Below, piece after piece: positions 49,301-52,300 of a stretch of 64,000 bases of DNA. The position numbers were made by a program, and so were the translations under genes. The stretch spans positions 18,706,917 through 18,770,916 of the forward strand of contig OX419346.1 in assembly GCA_948470475.1 (NCBI GenBank), given 5' to 3'. Under the pieces are notes generated by a model, which ran no database searches, was not told where the DNA came from, and worked only from the letters and a program-made list of their open reading frames with translations. The DNA comes from Galaxea fascicularis (lineage: Eukaryota; Cnidaria; Anthozoa; Scleractinia; Euphylliidae). Each line of letters begins with the position of its first letter. Positions within the stretch are counted from its first letter, which is position 1.

Positions 49301-52300
49301 AAGGTTGTCTTGCCAGATATTAATACACCCCCAGTAACATTGCTAAGACAGCTCTTTTACAAATAGATTTTTTTTGTATCTTAGTTTTTTCATACTCACA
49401 CAGCACATCAAGGTAAGCGCTGGCGTTGAGAACTTCACCCACGCCATTGTCCACTAAACACCAGTATTTTCCAGAATGGCTTCTGTTCGCTGCAAATCTT
49501 AATGTTTCTCCTTCTAGCAGATCCACCCCATTTCTAACCCACCATATCCGTGGAGCTGGTTTTCCAATGGCAGCGCACTTAAATGTCACTTCTTCATTTT
49601 CAGAGATCTTCTTATCAGATGGTCTGGTAGTTAATCTGGGCGGAACTGCAAAAAGCCAAAATGTATTTGAGGAACAATGGTATGGTAAACAATCAAGCAA
49701 AAGGCAAGCAGTAGAAATGTTCCAGCATCGAAAAACCTTTAGCCTAACTTTACAACAGCTTTAGACTTCGCCAAATAAAACTGATCCGTATACAACTTTA
49801 CTTACGTTTAAATACTAGCGTAAAGTTTGTTTAGTTACGCCACCTTTACGCCAATTGCTGTAAATCGTTTTCTAGTTTCCATTCAAATCGTTGTAAGAGA
49901 GTGTTGCGCAAGATTGGGTTTTTCATCCCCTGCTCTCTGACCAAACGGGATGACAAGTAACCGAAGCACATTTCCTGATATCGTAGCTTTTTCACTTGAA
50001 TACTCACTAAAATTGTCACGTTTCCCAAAGAACGGAATAGTTTAATTAATACGTACACTGAACATTAAGAGTGGCGCTTGCATTGGTAGTTACACCCAAT
50101 CCGTTGTCTGCAGAACACCAGTATTTTCCAGAGTCATTTCTGCTAGCTTCAAAGCTGAGTTTGTCTCCATAACCCACAGTCAACCCATTCTTGGTCCAAG
50201 TTATGTTTGGAGCTGGGTTGCCAGTGGCATTGCAGTAGAATGTTACAGTCATCGTCTCCTGAACCGTCTGGTGGCTTGGTTTTGTAATAAGACCTGGAGC
50301 AACTGTTAAAAATGGAAATTTTATAAGACGTTGCGATTGTGACAATTTATTATCAAACTGAGCTGGGAAAGTAGTAACACTTACAATAACAATAACAACA
50401 AAGATCCCGTTAACAACAAAGATGATGATGATGCTGATGATGACGATGATGGTGATGATAATGAAGTTGATGATAATGATAATATTCAATAACAATTACA
50501 TATTTCACCAGGGTAGCTTTATCGTTTCATAGCTATCCATAAGAGAATTTGTTGTGAACAATACTCACACTGAACATCAACTTTAGCACTTGCGTTGACC
50601 GGTGCGCCGACACCATTTTCCACCAAACACCAATATTCTCCAGAATCTTCTCGAAGGCCTCCCAAAGTCAATATTGGCCCTTTTTCCACAGTTTTGCCAT
50701 CTTTAATCCAAGTTATATTTGGAACAGGATTACCAGTCGCAGTGCAATGCAACCTTATCTGTTCATTCTCAATGACGATCTGGTCAGATGGCGCGGTGGT
50801 TAAACTTGGAGGAACTGTAAATGAAGTCGATGGTTAGTTTGAAACTGAAGGACTTACTATAAACAATAGACTCCTATGGCTAGACAGACGTGTGCTAGTT
50901 TCGATTTGGAGCTTTATGCACTCGTGTTCCGGAAAACGTCTTAGGACTTCTTAGGAGGGCCATGTGTTAGAAAACATTAACATGCCTTTACCCTATTAAA
51001 GTAAAGAATATTGTATGGTATTGCATTGTATTGAGGTGCATTTTTACATATGCAGGTTTTATATAAGGAAAATCTCTTCTCTTAAAATCACTTGAGGTTA
51101 AATGGTTGGAAGTAATGCATAAATTCTATTTTTTTTAATGCAAGGAAATAACATTTAAGTCTTCAAAAACCTGGATATCGTTATTACTATTTTGGCTTTT
51201 AAATTTCCCACGCGCCACCATTAGGGATTTTACACCGCTTTTACGTTTTTGAACCAGGAGGCAGAACGGTAAAAGGGCAACGGTAGGTGGTCATTTATAG
51301 GATTTGAAAGTGGTTGAAAATTAACATTTAAAGTGAAGAATTAGTGGACAAAGGCCACTGAGATAGTCTGCCAACACAACAAGGTGTCCTTGACCCCCTT
51401 AGCGGACTAACTGGTATATGTGTATATCCTTTTCTGCCTTTCTTTATTTCAACCTCAATTCACCCTATTTTCCCGGTAAAATTTCACCCATAACAGCTCC
51501 CCCCCCCTCCTTACATTGTAACGCCGGTATAAAATGCAGAAAAATGCAGATTCCAGATTGCAGATTGCAGACTGCAGACTCGCTATAAAATGCAGACTGT
51601 CACCAAAACCATCTCTGTCAAAACACGATTTCTAACGCACGGTAATGTCACGCAATCGACGCGGTTAAGCGGTGAGGAATTTTGAGGTTTTTTTCCAAAG
51701 TGGCTACGCGGCTACACAGTGAGTAATTTGGAGGTTTTATCCGAAGTGGCCACGCGGCTACGCGGCTACGCAGTTAATGCACTACGCAGTCGCAGTGGCT
51801 ACGCGGCTACGCAGTCAGCGCACTGAGTAGCCGCGTCGGGTATTCAGCAGTTAAGCCGCCAAAACAGTTGGTTTTCTTTGGTTCGATTTGCCAGCTTTCA
51901 TTTGATGCGGCCGTTTCTCATCAGCGGATCGAAAATACTGGATAATAAACAGCTTGGCTTCGAGCATTTTGTGGCTTAAATTAGGACATCTTGTGTAGGT
52001 CGACGTTACATGTCGGTGTTCAAACGCCAGTCGACAAGACCTGAATACGTGCAATGACTTCAGAACATTTTTTCTATCGTCCAATGGTTTAAGTAAAAAC
52101 TGGATTTAAAACATACCTTAGAACTAGTTTGGTAGGTTGCAGGCAGCCTCTTAGATGCAACGGCGAAGTTAACATATTTTGTGGCGCTTTCACCAAGTTG
52201 AACTTATCGTGTTCAAAACACAACGAAATTAGATTATTTACAAAGAAAAGCTCTCTTTTCCTCTTTGTTATCGAATTCCAGGCATAGTTTACCTTTTCCT

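Noticed and set aside
19439..50814. Plus-strand open frames of 60-150 codons opposite the Ig exons
   Set aside because: They are antisense shadows of conserved Ig exons: they share the exon edges, lack splice logic and match no family.
19439..50814. Regularly spaced similar sequences, considered as a CRISPR-like or satellite array
   Set aside because: The similar units are 246-nt protein-coding exons separated by introns of varied length; the genome is eukaryotic.
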